A DNA stretch of 64,000 bases, from NCBI RefSeq assembly GCF_009827335.1, contig NZ_WTYH01000001.1:2455501-2519500 (forward strand). Direction: 5' to 3'. Position numbers and translations under genes: made by a program. How positions within the stretch are numbered: the first letter of the stretch is position 1; every line of letters begins with the position of its first letter. Under the pieces are notes generated by a model. That model was given only the letters and a program-made list of their open reading frames with translations. It was not told the DNA's origin and did not search any database. Of the stretch, positions 50,745 through 59,974 are shown piece after piece. This DNA comes from Aurantiacibacter arachoides (GTDB lineage: Bacteria > Pseudomonadota > Alphaproteobacteria > Sphingomonadales > Sphingomonadaceae).

Positions 50745-51093
50745 CCCGCCGCCTTCTTGAAAGTTTCAACGTCGCTGTCCGCGTTTGCGAGCACTGCGGG
50801 GCGTTTGCCCTGATGCCCGTTCGCGAAAGACGATCCGGCTCTTGCCACGATCGTATGACGCTTTTTCGAAATGGAAGCGGCCGACGATGGATCGTCGCCG
50901 CATACGAAAAAGAATCCGTGCGGAAGCTTTCCATCACGGAGCCAGGCAGCATGGGAAGGGAAGTGGTGCCAGAACCGCGGCAATGCGCGAAAGAATGGCA
51001 AACAAAATCCGTCGCAAACGACGTTAGGCAATTTTCATATAGCAGGGTGACCGGAAATTACAAGACGATATGCGAGAGCGCTCCCTGAGACGG
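50745..51093. other. 349-base intergenic region with a long stem-loop
   Basis: No convincing gene. The clearest element is at 50861-50912: outer arms CTTTTTCG (50861-50868) and CGAAAAAG (50905-50912) enclose an inner stem with GCGG-C-CGACGA (50877-50887) pairing to TCGTCG-CCGC (50892-50901) around TGGA. An AT-rich stretch near 51030-51060 (TTTTCATATAGC) may hold a promoter for the small genes on the minus strand. A 96-codon minus-strand frame (50741-51031) ends in ATGA overlap with the 58-residue gene but has no recognisable features. Confidence 0.45.
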
Positions 51094-51849
51094 TCAGCCC
51101 TCCGTCACCAGCAACAATGCTGCCAGCGTATCGGCCATCTCGGGCAGCCGCGTGGCCAGGATATCCTGCCGGAATTCCAGTTCGAGATAGCGAAGACCCC
51201 GTTCGAAGGCGTGGTGAGGCACGGTGTAATCCGTCGCGTCCATGCGATAGGGTTCGTTGTCCCCCACGACGACGCCGGTCCGGGGCAGCGACTGCAACAG
51301 CGATCGGGCCAGATCGTCGCGATGGCCATCGTGGAGCACACCGACCTCCCAAGGGCGCGCCGTGCCGCCCAGCGAAGGGGTAAAGCTGTGCAGCGAAACG
51401 AATACGGTCTCGATTCCGGCAGCGTCCCGGCGATCGAGTTCGCTGGCGATGCCCGCGTGATAGGTGTGATAGATCTCGTCCAGCCGCGCCGCCCGATGCG
51501 CGGCATCCAGCCCGCGGTTGCCCGGCACGATCGATCCGTCGCTACGCTCCACGATGCAGTCAGGGTCGTCGATCCGCCGATTGCAGTCGACCACCAGACG
51601 CGAGTAGGCTTGTGACAGGAACACGGTGTCGAGCCGGTCCGCCAAAGCGCGGCCCAATTCCTCCACGCCGAGGTCGAGCGCGATGTGCCTGTTGCGATCG
51701 GCGTGGCTCAGCCCCAGGTCGCCGAGAGCTTCAGGAATGCACGACCCGGCATGGTCGCCCACCAGCAGAAACCGGCTGGCGCCGTTTTTTCTGCCATGTT
51801 CGCGGAGCGGATGCGGGTCTGAACAGTTGAGCAAGGCAAAGCGGGACAT
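51094..51849 (-). CDS. N-formylglutamate amidohydrolase family protein
   Basis: 251 residues. FLLVGDHAGSCIPEALGDLG at the N-terminus holds the first metal-site His and Glu; VVDCNRRIDDPDCI, HRAARLDEIYHTYH, VSLHSFTPSL and NEPYRMDATDYTVPHHAFERG follow the family closely. Hydrolyses N-formylglutamate or related N-acyl amino acids; the histidine-utilisation genes are not next to it, so the substrate is open. Divergent from the transglutaminase-like gene. Confidence 0.85.
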   Translation of the reverse strand: MSRFALLNCSDPHPLREHGRKNGASRFLLVGDHAGSCIPEALGDLGLSHADRNRHIALDLGVEELGRALADRLDTVFLSQAYSRLVVDCNRRIDDPDCIVERSDGSIVPGNRGLDAAHRAARLDEIYHTYHAGIASELDRRDAAGIETVFVSLHSFTPSLGGTARPWEVGVLHDGHRDDLARSLLQSLPRTGVVVGDNEPYRMDATDYTVPHHAFERGLRYLELEFRQDILATRLPEMADTLAALLLVTEG

Positions 51850-51935
51850 GCGTCCATACTTGCATCAATGTGTCTTGCCGGCCAGTCCTGCCGTTGCCGT
51901 CGATATGTGATGCCGACCGTCAAGGAGCGTGCCCA

Positions 51936-52796
51936 ATGCTGATCCGATGCGGTTTCGACATTCGGTTCGAAACACAGGTTCCCGTGCCCATGCTTGCGCT
52001 GCTGAGCGTGCGGCCGGAACGGCAGGCGCAGTTGCGATCGCCCGAAGTGCTGGCCACCGATCCCGGTGTGCCGGTGCGGCAGTATATCGATCCTTTCGGC
52101 AATGTCTGCTCGCGGTTCACGGTGCCGGCTGGCGGGATCACCCTGCGCAGCGACTTCGTGATCGAGGATACCGGCTTGCCCGATGCGGTCGCGCCCGATG
52201 CTCCGCAGCATCCGGTGGAAGACCTGCCTTACGATGTGCTGCAGTTCCTGATGAGCTCACGCTATTGCGAGGTCAGCCTGCTGGCCAACGAGGCGTGGGA
52301 TCTGGCAAAGGCGCATCGTTCCGGATGGGCGCGGGTCCAGGCGCTGGTCGATGCCGCGCACGAACGCATCGAATTCGACTACATGAAGGCCAACAGCGAG
52401 CGGACGGCCCGCTCGGCGTTCGACGAACGGTTCGGCGTCTGTCGCGATTTTGCCCATCTGGCGATCACCCTGTGCCGGGCAATCAATGTGCCGGCACGCT
52501 ATTGCACGGGATACCTGGGCGATATCGGCATCGCCCCGGTCGATGCGCCGATGGATTTCTCCGCCTGGTTCGAAGCCTATCTTGGCGGGCGCTGGTATAC
52601 CTTCGATGCCCGCCACAATACCCCGCGCATCGCCCGGATCGTGATGGCCCGCGGCCGCGACGCCACCGACGCGGCCTTGACCACGGCATTCGGCAGCGCG
52701 AAGCTGGTGCGGTTCGATGTCCATACCGACGAGGTGGCGAGCATCGACCTGTCGCGCCCACCCGGCGAAACGGCGCTTCCACAACGGTCCGCCTGA
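51936..52796 (+). CDS. Transglutaminase-like cysteine protease family protein
   Basis: 286 residues with an N-terminal beta domain (FDIRFETQVPVPMLALL) and a transglutaminase core: catalytic Cys in RFGVCRDFAHLA, His in DFSAWFEAYLGGRWYTFD and Asp in TFDARHN. AAGGAG stands before the ATG at 51936. No signal peptide, so probably cytoplasmic. Such bacterial proteins commonly sit with circularly permuted ATP-grasp genes; none is present here. Function unknown beyond a likely amidase/peptidase role. Confidence 0.87.
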   Translation: MLIRCGFDIRFETQVPVPMLALLSVRPERQAQLRSPEVLATDPGVPVRQYIDPFGNVCSRFTVPAGGITLRSDFVIEDTGLPDAVAPDAPQHPVEDLPYDVLQFLMSSRYCEVSLLANEAWDLAKAHRSGWARVQALVDAAHERIEFDYMKANSERTARSAFDERFGVCRDFAHLAITLCRAINVPARYCTGYLGDIGIAPVDAPMDFSAWFEAYLGGRWYTFDARHNTPRIARIVMARGRDATDAALTTAFGSAKLVRFDVHTDEVASIDLSRPPGETALPQRSA

Positions 52797-52816
52797 CCGC
52801 GCAACAGGCGCCTCTG

Positions 52817-53929
52817 TCACCCCGTTGCAGGGCCCCCCAGGCGGTGCTGCAGGAAGAACCGGATCATCGCGCGCGATGCGTCAGGACCGCTGGCATCGGT
52901 GTAGGAACCGGATGGCGATCCGCCCGACCACGCATGGCCGGCGCCCATCACCAGCCAGCTCTCCGCCATCGCCTTGCCAGACGGGCCGCGCAGCACGGCC
53001 TGCCGATACTGTCGCCCGCCCGGGCTGACGCCCGTTTCCACCGTCTCGGCCAGGGACGCCGCCGTGTGCCTCTCGCGCCAGCTGCCATGGATTTGCTCGC
53101 TGTTGGCGGGGTCCACCGTGGTGTCACGGCTTCCGTGGAAGGTAATCAGCGGCACATAGGTCTGGCCGTCGACGCTGCGCCGCCTGCCCTTGCCCTTCAT
53201 GGCGCTGAGCGCACCGGGAAGGTCTGCGGCCGAACCACAGGCAAGGCCGGAATGAATGCCCGCCGCGGCAAACACGTCGGGATAGGCCTGCGCCATGATC
53301 GCTGCCGCCGCGCCCCCCGCCGAAAGACCGGCGACGTAAATCCGTCCGCGATCCACGTCGTGGCGATTGGCGATTTCGCCCGCGATACCGGCGATCAAGG
53401 CGGGTTCCCCTGAACCCTTCCCCTGATCGCCCGGACGAAACCAGTTCCAGCACTTTTGCGCATTGGCCTTTCGCGTCTGCTCCGGATAGGCGACGAGGAA
53501 GCCGAATTCTTCCGCCAGCTGGTTCATCCTCGTACCGCGGGCGAAATCCTCCGCATCCTGCGTACAGCCGTGGAGCATCATCACCAGCGGCATGGCCTTT
53601 GTTGCGTTGGCCGGCGCGTAGAGCAGGTAGTCCAGGCTGCCCCGGGCACCGCGAAAGGCGTGCCGCGTGAAGCTGCCCGATGCGGCCGGGGAGGGCGTTG
53701 GCCGCGCTCCTTCGGCAGCCGGTCGGGAAGGTGCATCGGCGAACGCGGCAGGCGCAGGGAGCCGAGCCTCCTGCCCGTCATGGTGGGGCCGCGCGCCGCC
53801 GCCTTCTGCTTGCGGCTGGCCAAGGTTCGATCCCAGCGAACGCTGGATCAGCGCCGTGGCCGCACCCAGCCTACCGCGTTGCGTCAGGTCGAGAATGTCT
53901 GGCATGTGGCTGGCGTTGAAAAAGGTCAT
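52817..53929 (-). CDS. PHB depolymerase family esterase
   Basis: 370 residues. A Pro/Ala-rich N-terminal section of about 85 residues is followed by an alpha/beta hydrolase of the LpqC/polyhydroxybutyrate-depolymerase family: LVMMLHGCTQDAEDFA (oxyanion hole), nucleophile in YVAGLSAGGAAAA, PLITFHGSRDTTVDP with the Asp region, and GAGHAWSGG with the His. No signal peptide at the chosen start, so it may be intracellular. Follows the ribbon-helix-helix gene by 12 bases. A second ATG eight codons on is possible. Confidence 0.85.
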   Translation of the reverse strand: MTFFNASHMPDILDLTQRGRLGAATALIQRSLGSNLGQPQAEGGGARPHHDGQEARLPAPAAFADAPSRPAAEGARPTPSPAASGSFTRHAFRGARGSLDYLLYAPANATKAMPLVMMLHGCTQDAEDFARGTRMNQLAEEFGFLVAYPEQTRKANAQKCWNWFRPGDQGKGSGEPALIAGIAGEIANRHDVDRGRIYVAGLSAGGAAAAIMAQAYPDVFAAAGIHSGLACGSAADLPGALSAMKGKGRRRSVDGQTYVPLITFHGSRDTTVDPANSEQIHGSWRERHTAASLAETVETGVSPGGRQYRQAVLRGPSGKAMAESWLVMGAGHAWSGGSPSGSYTDASGPDASRAMIRFFLQHRLGGPATG

Positions 53930-53941
53930 GGCAAAAGGCTT

Positions 53942-54349
53942 TCAGGTAAGGCGATCTTGGAGCGCGGACTTGACCTCTTTCGAGGCCTGGAACCCGCCGA
54001 GAACGGAAACCGACCGGATGGTCGCACGGGCAAGGTCGGGAGAAACATCGTCGGCAATGCTGAGTAACCCGAGCACGCGCAGATCGAGCTTGGTGCCCGC
54101 GTCGCGCCGTGCTTCCAGATCGCGCCTGGCAAGATGGCAAATGCCCAATACAGGGTTGTCTCTGGCGCGGGCCTGCCGCGCCAGTTCCTCGTGACGGGCG
54201 AGTTCGTTGCGGATTGCCGACCGGATGAAATCGGTCCGGTTGGCAAAGGCGCTTTCCTTCACCAGCAGATCGATGGAGCCGAGGTCGACGTAGCCGAGGT
54301 TGATCGTAATTTTCTCGCTATCGCGAGTTGGCCGAAGTGATTGCGTCAT
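53942..54349 (-). CDS. Ribbon-helix-helix (CopG-type) regulator
   Basis: 135 residues. The N-terminal strand and helices (KITINLGYVDLGSIDLLVKE, then ANRTDFIRSAIRNELARHEE) make a standard RHH DNA-binding dimer, with a longer C-terminal helical region of unknown role. Twelve bases before the esterase gene on the same strand, so it probably regulates that operon and itself through the palindrome directly before its start (54353-54370). Confidence 0.85.
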   Translation of the reverse strand: MTQSLRPTRDSEKITINLGYVDLGSIDLLVKESAFANRTDFIRSAIRNELARHEELARQARARDNPVLGICHLARRDLEARRDAGTKLDLRVLGLLSIADDVSPDLARATIRSVSVLGGFQASKEVKSALQDRLT

Positions 54350-54352
54350 AAA

Positions 54353-54370
54353 ACCATCCCTGTGGATGGT
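54353..54370. promoter_or_regulatory. Palindromic operator candidate for the RHH regulator
   Basis: ACCATCC-CTGT-GGATGGT, perfect 7-bp arms around four bases, placed four bases before the RHH start codon. Position and symmetry suit autoregulation; the same arms could also form an RNA hairpin over the ribosome site. Confidence 0.5.
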
Positions 54371-54883
54371 AGAGAGATGGTCAATGATCGAGAATTTTCA
54401 AGACCGGTGGCTCGGCAATGGATCACGTGCGTACGATACCGGCCCTGGGAAGCCGGCCAGCCAGATGGCAAGATGTATGGAAAGGCGCCCTGAGCGCCGC
54501 AGGATGGCCGACGACAGCTGCCGCCGCGCGTAACCCGCAACTATCTGGTGCGCGACGCAGTCCGCAGCGAACTCGTCTCTGCGCGCCATTTTCCTATTTA
54601 CTGGGAAAGTAGTGGGAAAAACATGCCAACAGCAGGTCCGCTGGCCGATTTCGCGTGTGCCGGGAGCGCCAGAGATCGGCGACAGAAGGCTCCGTTTCCC
54701 ATCGCGTCTGACTGTGGGAACCGAACCGTGCCCAGTGTGGAACACGTAGGATCATTTTCACTCTTTGTTCAAATTTGCTGGCAGGTCTGAAAAAACTGCG
54801 GTAGATCATCAATCGCAAGTCGCACGCGGCCTGCTTCCCACCACGGAAAAATCGTTGAACCCGATTTTTGGAAGTGGTGACAC
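54371..54883. other. 513-base gap at the start of the accessory region
   Basis: No gene recognised on either strand. Direct repeats of the type GGGAAA(G/A) occur near 54603-54620 (TGGGAAAGTAGTGGGAAAAA). Composition becomes less GC-rich toward the methyltransferase gene. This is the most likely place for the left boundary of the inserted DNA; no tRNA or integrase was found to anchor it. Confidence 0.4.
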
Positions 54884-56200
54884 ATGTCTTTTTCCCAGCC
54901 TCACAACTCACTCGCGGTCGATTACCGGCCAATCGATGCGATTGCGCCGTACGCCCACAACGCCCGCAAGCACTCACGCACCCAGATCCGCAAGCTCCAG
55001 CAAAGTCTGAAGCATTTTGGATGGACGAACCCGCTGCTCGTCGACGAGAGCGGGAACCTCGTCTGCGGCCACGGCCGGCTGGAGGCAGCTAAGCTCAACG
55101 GCGAAACCCACGTTCCGGTGATTAGCCTGGGCGCGATGAGCGAGGAAGACCGTCGCGCCTACATCATCGCCGACAACCGGCTGGCGGAGGATGCGAGCTG
55201 GTCGAAGGAACTGCTGCGCTCCGAGCTCTCCGGTCTCATCGAGCTCGGATACGATGTCGAGCTGACCGGGTTCGACACCTTTGAGATCGACGGGATCCTA
55301 TCATTCGACGAAGCAGGTGAAGGCGCTGAGGAGGATCGGGTCGACCTGCCCGACGAGGACAAGGTTCCAGTTTGCCGGGTCGGAGATTTCTGGAAAATCG
55401 GAGATCAGTGGCTTGGGGTTGGTGACTGCCGCGACCAAGACTTCGTCGAGCGACTGCTCGCTGGCAACCGCGTTCGGCTCGTCCAGACCGATCCGCCATA
55501 TGGATGCCGCATCGCGGGCAACGTCTCGGGTAACGGCAAGGTGCGACACTCCAACTTCGTTGCCGGCGCGGGTGAAGTATCGCTCCCCGAGTTCGCAATG
55601 ACGCTGCTGCGTCCGGCATTCAAGGCGATCGCGCCACACTGCTCGCCGGGCGCGATCGCGTTTGTGTGGACCGATTGGCGAGCATGTCCGCATATGCTCA
55701 ATGCAGCACAGGGCGTGTTCCACGAGCTGAAGAACCAGATCGTTTGGGCAAAGGACCCGGGGATGGGAGCGTTCTACCGCTCGGCTTATGAGCTGTGCCT
55801 CGCATTCAAGGTCAGCCCGGGCGCGCACACGAGTAACATCGCGCTCGGCCGCCGCAATCGCAGCAATCTGTGGAGATACCCAAGCGCAAATGCGTTTCAC
55901 AAAGGGCGGCTGCAAGATCTGGCGGATCACCCGACGATCAAGAACCGCAGGATGATCGCCGATGCTATCCTCGATGTCACGAAGCCGGGCGATGTGGTGT
56001 TCGACGGCTTTGCCGGCTCGGGTACCACTTTGGCGGCGTCGGCAATGACCGGGCGCCGCGGGTTCGGGATCGAACTCGACCCCAAATACGCCGATGTCAT
56101 TTTGCGCCGCGTCGGGGAGGCAACAGCGAGCGAGCCGTTGCTGAACGGAGAAGTCCCGCTCTCCCAGGTCATGACGCAGCGCGCGGGAGACCGCTCGTGA
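54884..56200 (+). CDS. ParB/Srx-domain DNA methyltransferase (phage-type)
   Basis: 438 residues. Residues 10-110 form a ParB-like nuclease domain (PIDAIAPYAHNARKHS, NLVCGHGRLEAAKLNG). The rest is a site-specific DNA methyltransferase with the catalytic DPPY (TDPPYG) near 206 and the SAM motif FDGFAGSGTTL near 373, the order of beta-class N4/N6 enzymes. Common in alphaproteobacterial prophages just before terminase genes, as here. Overlaps the DUF5681 gene by GTGA. No restriction partner is seen. Confidence 0.9.
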   Translation: MSFSQPHNSLAVDYRPIDAIAPYAHNARKHSRTQIRKLQQSLKHFGWTNPLLVDESGNLVCGHGRLEAAKLNGETHVPVISLGAMSEEDRRAYIIADNRLAEDASWSKELLRSELSGLIELGYDVELTGFDTFEIDGILSFDEAGEGAEEDRVDLPDEDKVPVCRVGDFWKIGDQWLGVGDCRDQDFVERLLAGNRVRLVQTDPPYGCRIAGNVSGNGKVRHSNFVAGAGEVSLPEFAMTLLRPAFKAIAPHCSPGAIAFVWTDWRACPHMLNAAQGVFHELKNQIVWAKDPGMGAFYRSAYELCLAFKVSPGAHTSNIALGRRNRSNLWRYPSANAFHKGRLQDLADHPTIKNRRMIADAILDVTKPGDVVFDGFAGSGTTLAASAMTGRRGFGIELDPKYADVILRRVGEATASEPLLNGEVPLSQVMTQRAGDRS

Positions 56201-56772
56201 ACGGCCGCGACGATCGGGACGACCCGAAGCACAGGGCAACCCTGGGTGGGCGCCGCAAGGACGGCGCCCCCTACAGTGAGAACAATGTCCGCGAGGATGG
56301 CAGCTACCGGGTGGGCCGTAACCGTCCGCCGGCAAGCGGCCAGTTCGCTGTAGGTGACGGGCGCAGGCGGGGTCGACGTGCAAAGGGGGTGCGCAATGCC
56401 GACACCGACTTTGAACGTGAGCTCAATCGCCGAATGGTGCTCAAGGAGAACGGGATCGACCGCAAACTTACAAAGAGTCAGGTGGTCGATATTCGTCTGA
56501 TCGACAATGCGACCCGTAAAGGCGATAACAAGGCGATCGAGATGGTCGATGCTCGCCGCCGGCGGATCGCCGATGCCCACGAGCACAACCGCCGTTATCA
56601 CACACTCAGCGATCAAGCGATCCTCGAGGCTTACCTTCTCGAGCGCGCCGACGAACTGGCGGTCGATCCGGCGATGCTGGGCGACCCCGCGCCTGAGGAT
56701 GGTGACGGTTTCGTCACCGATGACGGCGCCGAGCGATCAAATGAGTCGGACCCGGAGAACGGCAATGGCTGA
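56197..56772 (+). CDS. DUF5681 domain protein, probable terminase small-subunit partner
   Basis: 191 residues. The N-terminal half has the DUF5681 pattern YRVGRNRPPASGQFAVGDGR followed by a basic RRRGRRAKG stretch, then a helical region ending in an acidic tail. DUF5681 proteins are encoded directly before phage terminases and are thought to bind DNA. GTG at 56197 overlaps the methyltransferase stop, and its stop lies eight bases inside the terminase gene. Confidence 0.8.
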   Translation: MNGRDDRDDPKHRATLGGRRKDGAPYSENNVREDGSYRVGRNRPPASGQFAVGDGRRRGRRAKGVRNADTDFERELNRRMVLKENGIDRKLTKSQVVDIRLIDNATRKGDNKAIEMVDARRRRIADAHEHNRRYHTLSDQAILEAYLLERADELAVDPAMLGDPAPEDGDGFVTDDGAERSNESDPENGNG

Positions 56773-58249
56773 TGTAGATGCCAGCGATGCCGTTGCCGCC
56801 CTAACCCGGCTGGACTTCGGGTTCTTTCTGCGCCGTGCTTTCGCTGAACTCGGCGGCATCGATGCATACAGCCACAACTGGCATATTGACGCTATCATCC
56901 ACCAGCTGGATCTGATCCGCGCTGGCGAGAACCGGCGGCTGCTGCTGACCTTGCCGCCACGCCATCTCAAGTCGCGGATCGTTTCCATTGCCTGGGTTGC
57001 ATGGATGCTGGGTCACAATCCGGCGCTATCGTTCCTGTGCGTGAGCTACGGACAAGAGCTGTCTGAGGATTACGCCAGCGACTGTCTCAAGATCATGCAG
57101 AGCCGCTGGTACCGCGAGACTTTCCCGAGCACCGTCATCAAGCGAAGTGCGATTGCCGATATCCGCACGAGTGCAGGCGGTCGGCGCATGGCGACCTCGG
57201 TGGAAGGCAAGACCACCGGGTTCGGCGCCGACTTCATCATTGTCGACGATCCGATGAAGGGACAGGATGCGCTGTCGCACTCCGCGCGCGAGAAGGTGAC
57301 GCGCTGGTTCGACGACACGCTTTCTCAGCGTCTCAACAACCAGTTGTTCGGCTCGATCATCGTCGTCATGCAGCGGTTGCACGAGGCGGATCTAGTCGGT
57401 GTGCTCACAGAGCGCGACAGCTGGCGCGAGCTATGTCTGCCGGCGATCGCTACGCATGACGAGGACATCGCGCTGACCCGGGGCCGCGTTTACAGTCGGC
57501 GTGAGGGTTGCGCGCTTCACCCCGCCCGTCTTCCGCTCGCCGAGTTGTTGAGGAGAAAGGCCGAGAACCCCTACGTGTTCGCGGCACAGTTCCAGCAGCA
57601 GCCAGTGCCTGCGCATGGCAACATGATCGAGAAGGCCTGGCTGCAGGTCTACGATCCCGCCACGCTCGATCGTAGCCATGGCCAGATCGTGATGTCGCTA
57701 GACACTGCCTCCAAGGACAACCCGTTCAACGACTGGTCGGTGTGCGTGGTGGCGCTGGTGATCGGCAAGCGAGTCTACATCCTCGACGTATTTCGCGCCC
57801 GGCTTCAGTTCAATCCTCTCAAGGCGAAGGTCATTGAATTGGCCCGGCTGCACGATGCAAAGGTCCTGCTGATCGAGGATGCCTCGTCGGGTACTGCGCT
57901 TATCCAGTCGCTCGGTGCCGACGAACCTGCAGGTGTGCCATCGCCGATCCCGCGGCGCCCGGAAGGGGATAAGATTGCCCGGGTGATGAATGCCAGTGCG
58001 ATCATCATGGCCGGGCGCCTGTTCCTGCCCGAGCGCGCCCACTGGGTAGGCGAGTTCACCAGCGAAGTGCTAGGGTTTCCATCATCCCGCCATGACGACC
58101 AGGTCGATGCACTTTCGCAGCTGCTGATCTGGGTGCAGGAACGCGATCGTTGGCGAGCGCCCCTTAACGCAGGACCAGAAGTGATCGTCGCCTATGCAAC
58201 CGGACCGAGCTATGACTTGCCGGACGATTACGATCCTTGGGGGGCGTAG
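56765..58249 (+). CDS. Phage terminase large subunit
   Basis: 494 residues. ATPase part: LLLTLPPRHLKSRIVSIAW (the Walker A variant seen in this terminase group) and FIIVDDPMKG (Walker B). Nuclease part: QIVMSLDTASKDNPFNDWS with the first metal Asp, LIEDASSGTALIQSL and HDDQVDALSQLL with the last Asp. Both domains look intact. Motor for DNA packaging, but no portal, capsid or integrase gene follows in the window, so it is an orphan module or the remainder of a degraded prophage. Confidence 0.92.
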   Translation: MADVDASDAVAALTRLDFGFFLRRAFAELGGIDAYSHNWHIDAIIHQLDLIRAGENRRLLLTLPPRHLKSRIVSIAWVAWMLGHNPALSFLCVSYGQELSEDYASDCLKIMQSRWYRETFPSTVIKRSAIADIRTSAGGRRMATSVEGKTTGFGADFIIVDDPMKGQDALSHSAREKVTRWFDDTLSQRLNNQLFGSIIVVMQRLHEADLVGVLTERDSWRELCLPAIATHDEDIALTRGRVYSRREGCALHPARLPLAELLRRKAENPYVFAAQFQQQPVPAHGNMIEKAWLQVYDPATLDRSHGQIVMSLDTASKDNPFNDWSVCVVALVIGKRVYILDVFRARLQFNPLKAKVIELARLHDAKVLLIEDASSGTALIQSLGADEPAGVPSPIPRRPEGDKIARVMNASAIIMAGRLFLPERAHWVGEFTSEVLGFPSSRHDDQVDALSQLLIWVQERDRWRAPLNAGPEVIVAYATGPSYDLPDDYDPWGA

Positions 58250-58348
58250 AAACCGGGGATCAGTTTGCGTTAAGCCCGAACTCGAGCGGGTGGGTGCTGT
58301 CAGTCTAACTGCAGCTCATCTTCGATTGGCGAGGCCCCCGGCTGCAAC

Positions 58349-59004
58349 TCAAGCCATGAGAGTCTGCCACTCGGCCAGGGCCGCCGAGCGGCGGTTCTTG
58401 AAGGTCTGCCTGTCGATAAGGTGGCGTTCGAGATTGAAGTGGTTGTGGACGTTGGCGTGGACCGAGGCGACCTTCTATAAGGTCTTCATTGGTCGGATCC
58501 GGAGCATTGTCCACCCGATTGTTAGCTCTGCGTCCACTTCCTAGTTATTGGCATTGCCTAGCTCGGCCATCGCCGCCCCATACGAGCACAGGCCATCGGT
58601 CGTGATCTCGGTCGGTGAGCCGTGGCGTCAATGCGCCTTCTTCATGAACAGCAGCGGACCCTCTTGTCTCTCGTCTTCGTGACGTAGCTCTCAAGGACCT
58701 CGCCCTCCTGATCGACCGCTCGCCACAAGTAATGCATCTCGCCGTTGATCTCCCCATAGACTTTGTCGAGGTGCCACTTCCAATGTTGGACGCCCTTCAT
58801 GCCGATCACCCGCGGGCAGCGAACGTCTGCGGCAAAGATCGGCCCGAACATGTTCGACCAGTGGCGCAAGGTCTCGTGGCTGATGTCGATACCGCTTTCG
58901 AACAGCAGATCTTCCACGTCCCGCAGGCTCAGCGGAAAGCGGGCTTACATCATCACAACCAGGCGGATCACCTCTGGCGATGAGGTGAGTTAGCGGAAAT
59001 GGGC
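58349..59004 (-). pseudogene. IS6-family transposase remnant
   Basis: Decayed IS6-type DDE transposase spread over frames. Recognisable pieces from N to C: SPEVIRLVVMM, RFPLSLRDVEDLLFESGIDI, HWKWHLDKVYGEINGEMHYL, YLWRAVDQEGEVLES, SPTEITTDGLCSYGAAMAEL, then SVHANVHNHFNLERHLIDR and SAALAEWQTLMA. In-frame stops, frameshifts and a deletion around the third catalytic residue show that it is inactive. No terminal repeats were found. Confidence 0.85.
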
Positions 59005-59214
59005 TGGGCTGTTTTCTTGGCCTGGGCATAGCTCTCCCTGCCCACGCTGGCTCAATCGTCAATCAGGTGCATTTCCTCTGACACGGCCTTGGTCAGCGTT
59101 CGTATCGAACATAACGGCAGGTAAGCCGCCCCCGGCATTCATCATCAGTTTTTTGTCGGTTCCACGGCGAGGTTGGGCTCGGCTATCGCGGCCGCATCAT
59201 TTGCTTATCGTCCG

Positions 59215-59806
59215 CTTAGGTTCCTCGATCCAGGCGTCGGCAAGCGGGCGTCCAAGGAGCAGCCCTGTCGCGATCGCTTCGGCCAGCACCTAGCCCGGCG
59301 CGCCAGTGTCCCCCCGCTTCCAGTCCGTGTCGCAACGTTGCCCGCCAGCTAAGGAAAAAGCCTGCCATCGCCTCGGTGTCTGTCAGCTGATCGTCCGTCG
59401 GCCGTGCACATGGCTCTTCCGCTCGGCCACGACCAGTCCTTGGCGCGTTCGACCGTCCCTGCCGACACCGGATCGTTCTCGACACGGCGCACCACCGCCA
59501 CCACGTGGCCTGTTTCCATCAGATAGTTGGTCACCGAAATTGGAACAGGTGCCGCGCCAGCCTCGCGGTAATTGACTATGCGGTAGAACGCCGATGCGCC
59601 TCGCCCAGCTAGGCGCGCAATCCGTCCTCGTCGGGGCGCACGAGGATCAGATCGACGTGGTTGTCCATCAGGCACGAGGCGAGACGGCTAGTTCCCGAAG
59701 CATCGCCAGCCTCAGCGACAAGGTGGAGTTAATCGCCTCGGTATCGTCGGAGAACAACACCGACACGCGGCGAGTGCCCTGGCGGGTGACATGGTGCGGG
59801 ACTTTT
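59215..59806 (-). pseudogene. REP-associated tyrosine (Y1) transposase remnant
   Basis: Fragments in several frames: HHVTRQGTRRVSVLFSDD near the N-terminus, LMDNHVDLILVRPDEDGLRA (the HUH-type motif, here with Asp for the second His), VENDPVSAGTVERAKDWSWP, and a C-terminal LLLGRPLADAWIEEPKR. These match the RAYT family, with stops and frameshifts throughout. REP/RAYT-like repeats were not detected nearby. Confidence 0.75.
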
Positions 59807-59974
59807 GAAATGACGATGTGGGAAAGGAGGGCCACTCACGTTAGCTGGCAGCGATGCTTAAGGCGATGAATCAAGTATACTATTCCCGTGATTCAAAGAT
59901 ACCGTCCTTGGAACTTCTCAACTTAGGAAAACGACATCATCGATTACACGGTGCCCCCGGAATTGACCGAAGAT

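Noticed and set aside
50741-51031. 96-codon minus-strand frame ending in ATGA overlap with the 58-residue gene
   Set aside because: No ribosome site, odd composition, and it runs through the long stem-loop; mentioned only as a possibility in the gap entry.
54371-54883. tRNA or attachment site at the accessory boundary
   Set aside because: No tRNA-like fold and no matching direct repeat at a second end within the window; the element may extend past base 64000.
54884-58249. Complete prophage
   Set aside because: Only methyltransferase, DUF5681 and terminase are present; no portal, head, tail, lysis or integrase genes.
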